From positions 310,001 through 374,000 of the forward strand of contig NZ_JAAIXY010000006.1 of NCBI RefSeq assembly GCF_010894455.1: a DNA stretch of 64,000 bases. Reading direction: 5' to 3'. Position numbers and translations under genes: made by a program. Numbering within the stretch: position 1 is the first letter of the stretch; every line of letters begins with the position of its first letter. The notes under the pieces were generated by a model. It searched no databases. It had not been told where the DNA came from and was given only the letters and a program-made list of their open reading frames with translations. Shown here in pieces: positions 63,564-64,000 of this stretch. Origin of the DNA: Myxococcus eversor. GTDB lineage: Bacteria > Myxococcota > Myxococcia > Myxococcales > Myxococcaceae.

Positions 63564-64000
63564 ATGCGACTTGCCCCCCTCTTCGCCCTGGCCGCCGTGC
63601 TGACCGTGTCCTCCGCTTCCGAGGCCGCCGTCCGGTACGACATCAAGAACCGCCGCATCGAACCGCGCCAGACGTTGGCGGGCGCGCTGCATGAGGCCCA
63701 GTTACCCGACGCCCAGGTGACCGCGGTCATCTCCGCGCTGGAAGGCGTGTTCGACTTCCGCAAGTCCCGCGTGGGCGACCAGTTCCGCATCGTCCTGCGC
63801 GACGGCGAGCTGGACTTCTTCGACTACCGCCAGAGCCTGGTCGACGAGTGGCAGGTGCGCCGCGACGGCGAGAAGTACGTGGGCAGCAAGCGCTCCATTG
63901 AGGTGGAGAAGCAGGTGTCCGTCGTCTCGCTCGAAATCCAGACGTCGCTCTACGAGGCGGCGGTGGACGCGGGCGAGGACCCGGCCATCGGCATGGTGCT
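63564..64000 (+). CDS. Exported M23-type peptidase, N-terminal part (cut by window end)
   Basis: The first 145 residues of a secreted protein: a signal peptide (residues 1-22, cleavage after SEA), then IEPRQTLAGALHEAQLPDAQ and FDFRKSRVGDQFRIVLRDGE. This is the OapA/LysM-like N-terminal domain that precedes the M23 endopeptidase domain in MepM/Csd3-type cell-wall hydrolases. The catalytic part lies outside the window, so the class is provisional. ATG 63564. Confidence 0.72.
   Translation, partial: MRLAPLFALAAVLTVSSASEAAVRYDIKNRRIEPRQTLAGALHEAQLPDAQVTAVISALEGVFDFRKSRVGDQFRIVLRDGELDFFDYRQSLVDEWQVRRDGEKYVGSKRSIEVEKQVSVVSLEIQTSLYEAAVDAGEDPAIGMV

Overview
The window is GC-rich, densely packed bacterial chromosome and reads as core genome of a myxobacterium, most likely the Myxococcaceae (Myxococcus, Corallococcus, Pyxidicoccus). 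The grounds are strong G/C third-position bias, a C-terminal MYXO-CTERM sorting signal with Asp-Ala-Gly-rich linkers, many lipoproteins, a TIGR02266-like PilZ domain fused to Hsp70, a REC-GGDEF cyclase, a zinc-finger Ser/Thr kinase, and secreted proteases with eukaryote-like modules. I see no rRNA, tRNA, IS element, prophage or CRISPR array.

Layout. 0.2-5.2 kb: ribF diverges from trmB, followed by a REC-GGDEF diguanylate cyclase, a small lipoprotein, a proline-rich protein ending in an Hfq/Sm-like domain, and a cupredoxin. 5.2-12.4 kb: DnaQ-DinG exonuclease-helicase, Uma2-type nuclease, a HEAT/HAMP membrane pair, a histone H1-like basic protein and a hexapeptide acetyltransferase. 12.5-20.1 kb: a translationally coupled operon of alaS, a lipoprotein and a 1404-aa PilZ-linker-Hsp70 protein. 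20.2-28.7 kb: two beta-barrel proteins, a gamma-glutamylcysteine synthetase, an EI24/CysZ membrane protein, a very long S41 protease, GDPD and TatA. 28.7-32.3 kb: a zinc-ribbon protein with repeated Asp-Pro-Phe motifs and its partner. 32.4-36.4 kb: a PhaR regulator, a phasin-like protein with a ParA ATPase, and a coupled pair of ArsA/Get3-like ATPases. 36.5-44.5 kb: TPR lipoprotein, M48 protease, a NolX/HrpF-like type III translocator with its TPR chaperone, ruvX-mltG and a GT39 transferase. 45.1-49.8 kb: the prkA-yeaH-spoVR stress module behind a structured leader. 49.8-52.0 kb: a Ser/Thr kinase divergent from a sigma factor. 52.2-63.5 kb: four secreted or surface proteins in a row (subtilase with a somatomedin-B domain, Hint-domain lipoprotein, pseudo-lipase adhesin, M36 metalloprotease with MYXO-CTERM). 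The window ends inside an M23-type peptidase gene.

Functional links. Several gene pairs share 4-bp stop/start overlaps (alaS operon, arsA pair, ruvX-mltG, HEAT-HAMP), so co-translation is probable. The most unusual regions are the surface-protein island with its sigma factor and kinase, the PilZ-Hsp70 fusion, the Hfq-like protein, the orphan type III translocator/chaperone pair, and the PhaR/phasin/ParA/ArsA block. All functional statements rest on reading motifs by eye; no database search was possible.
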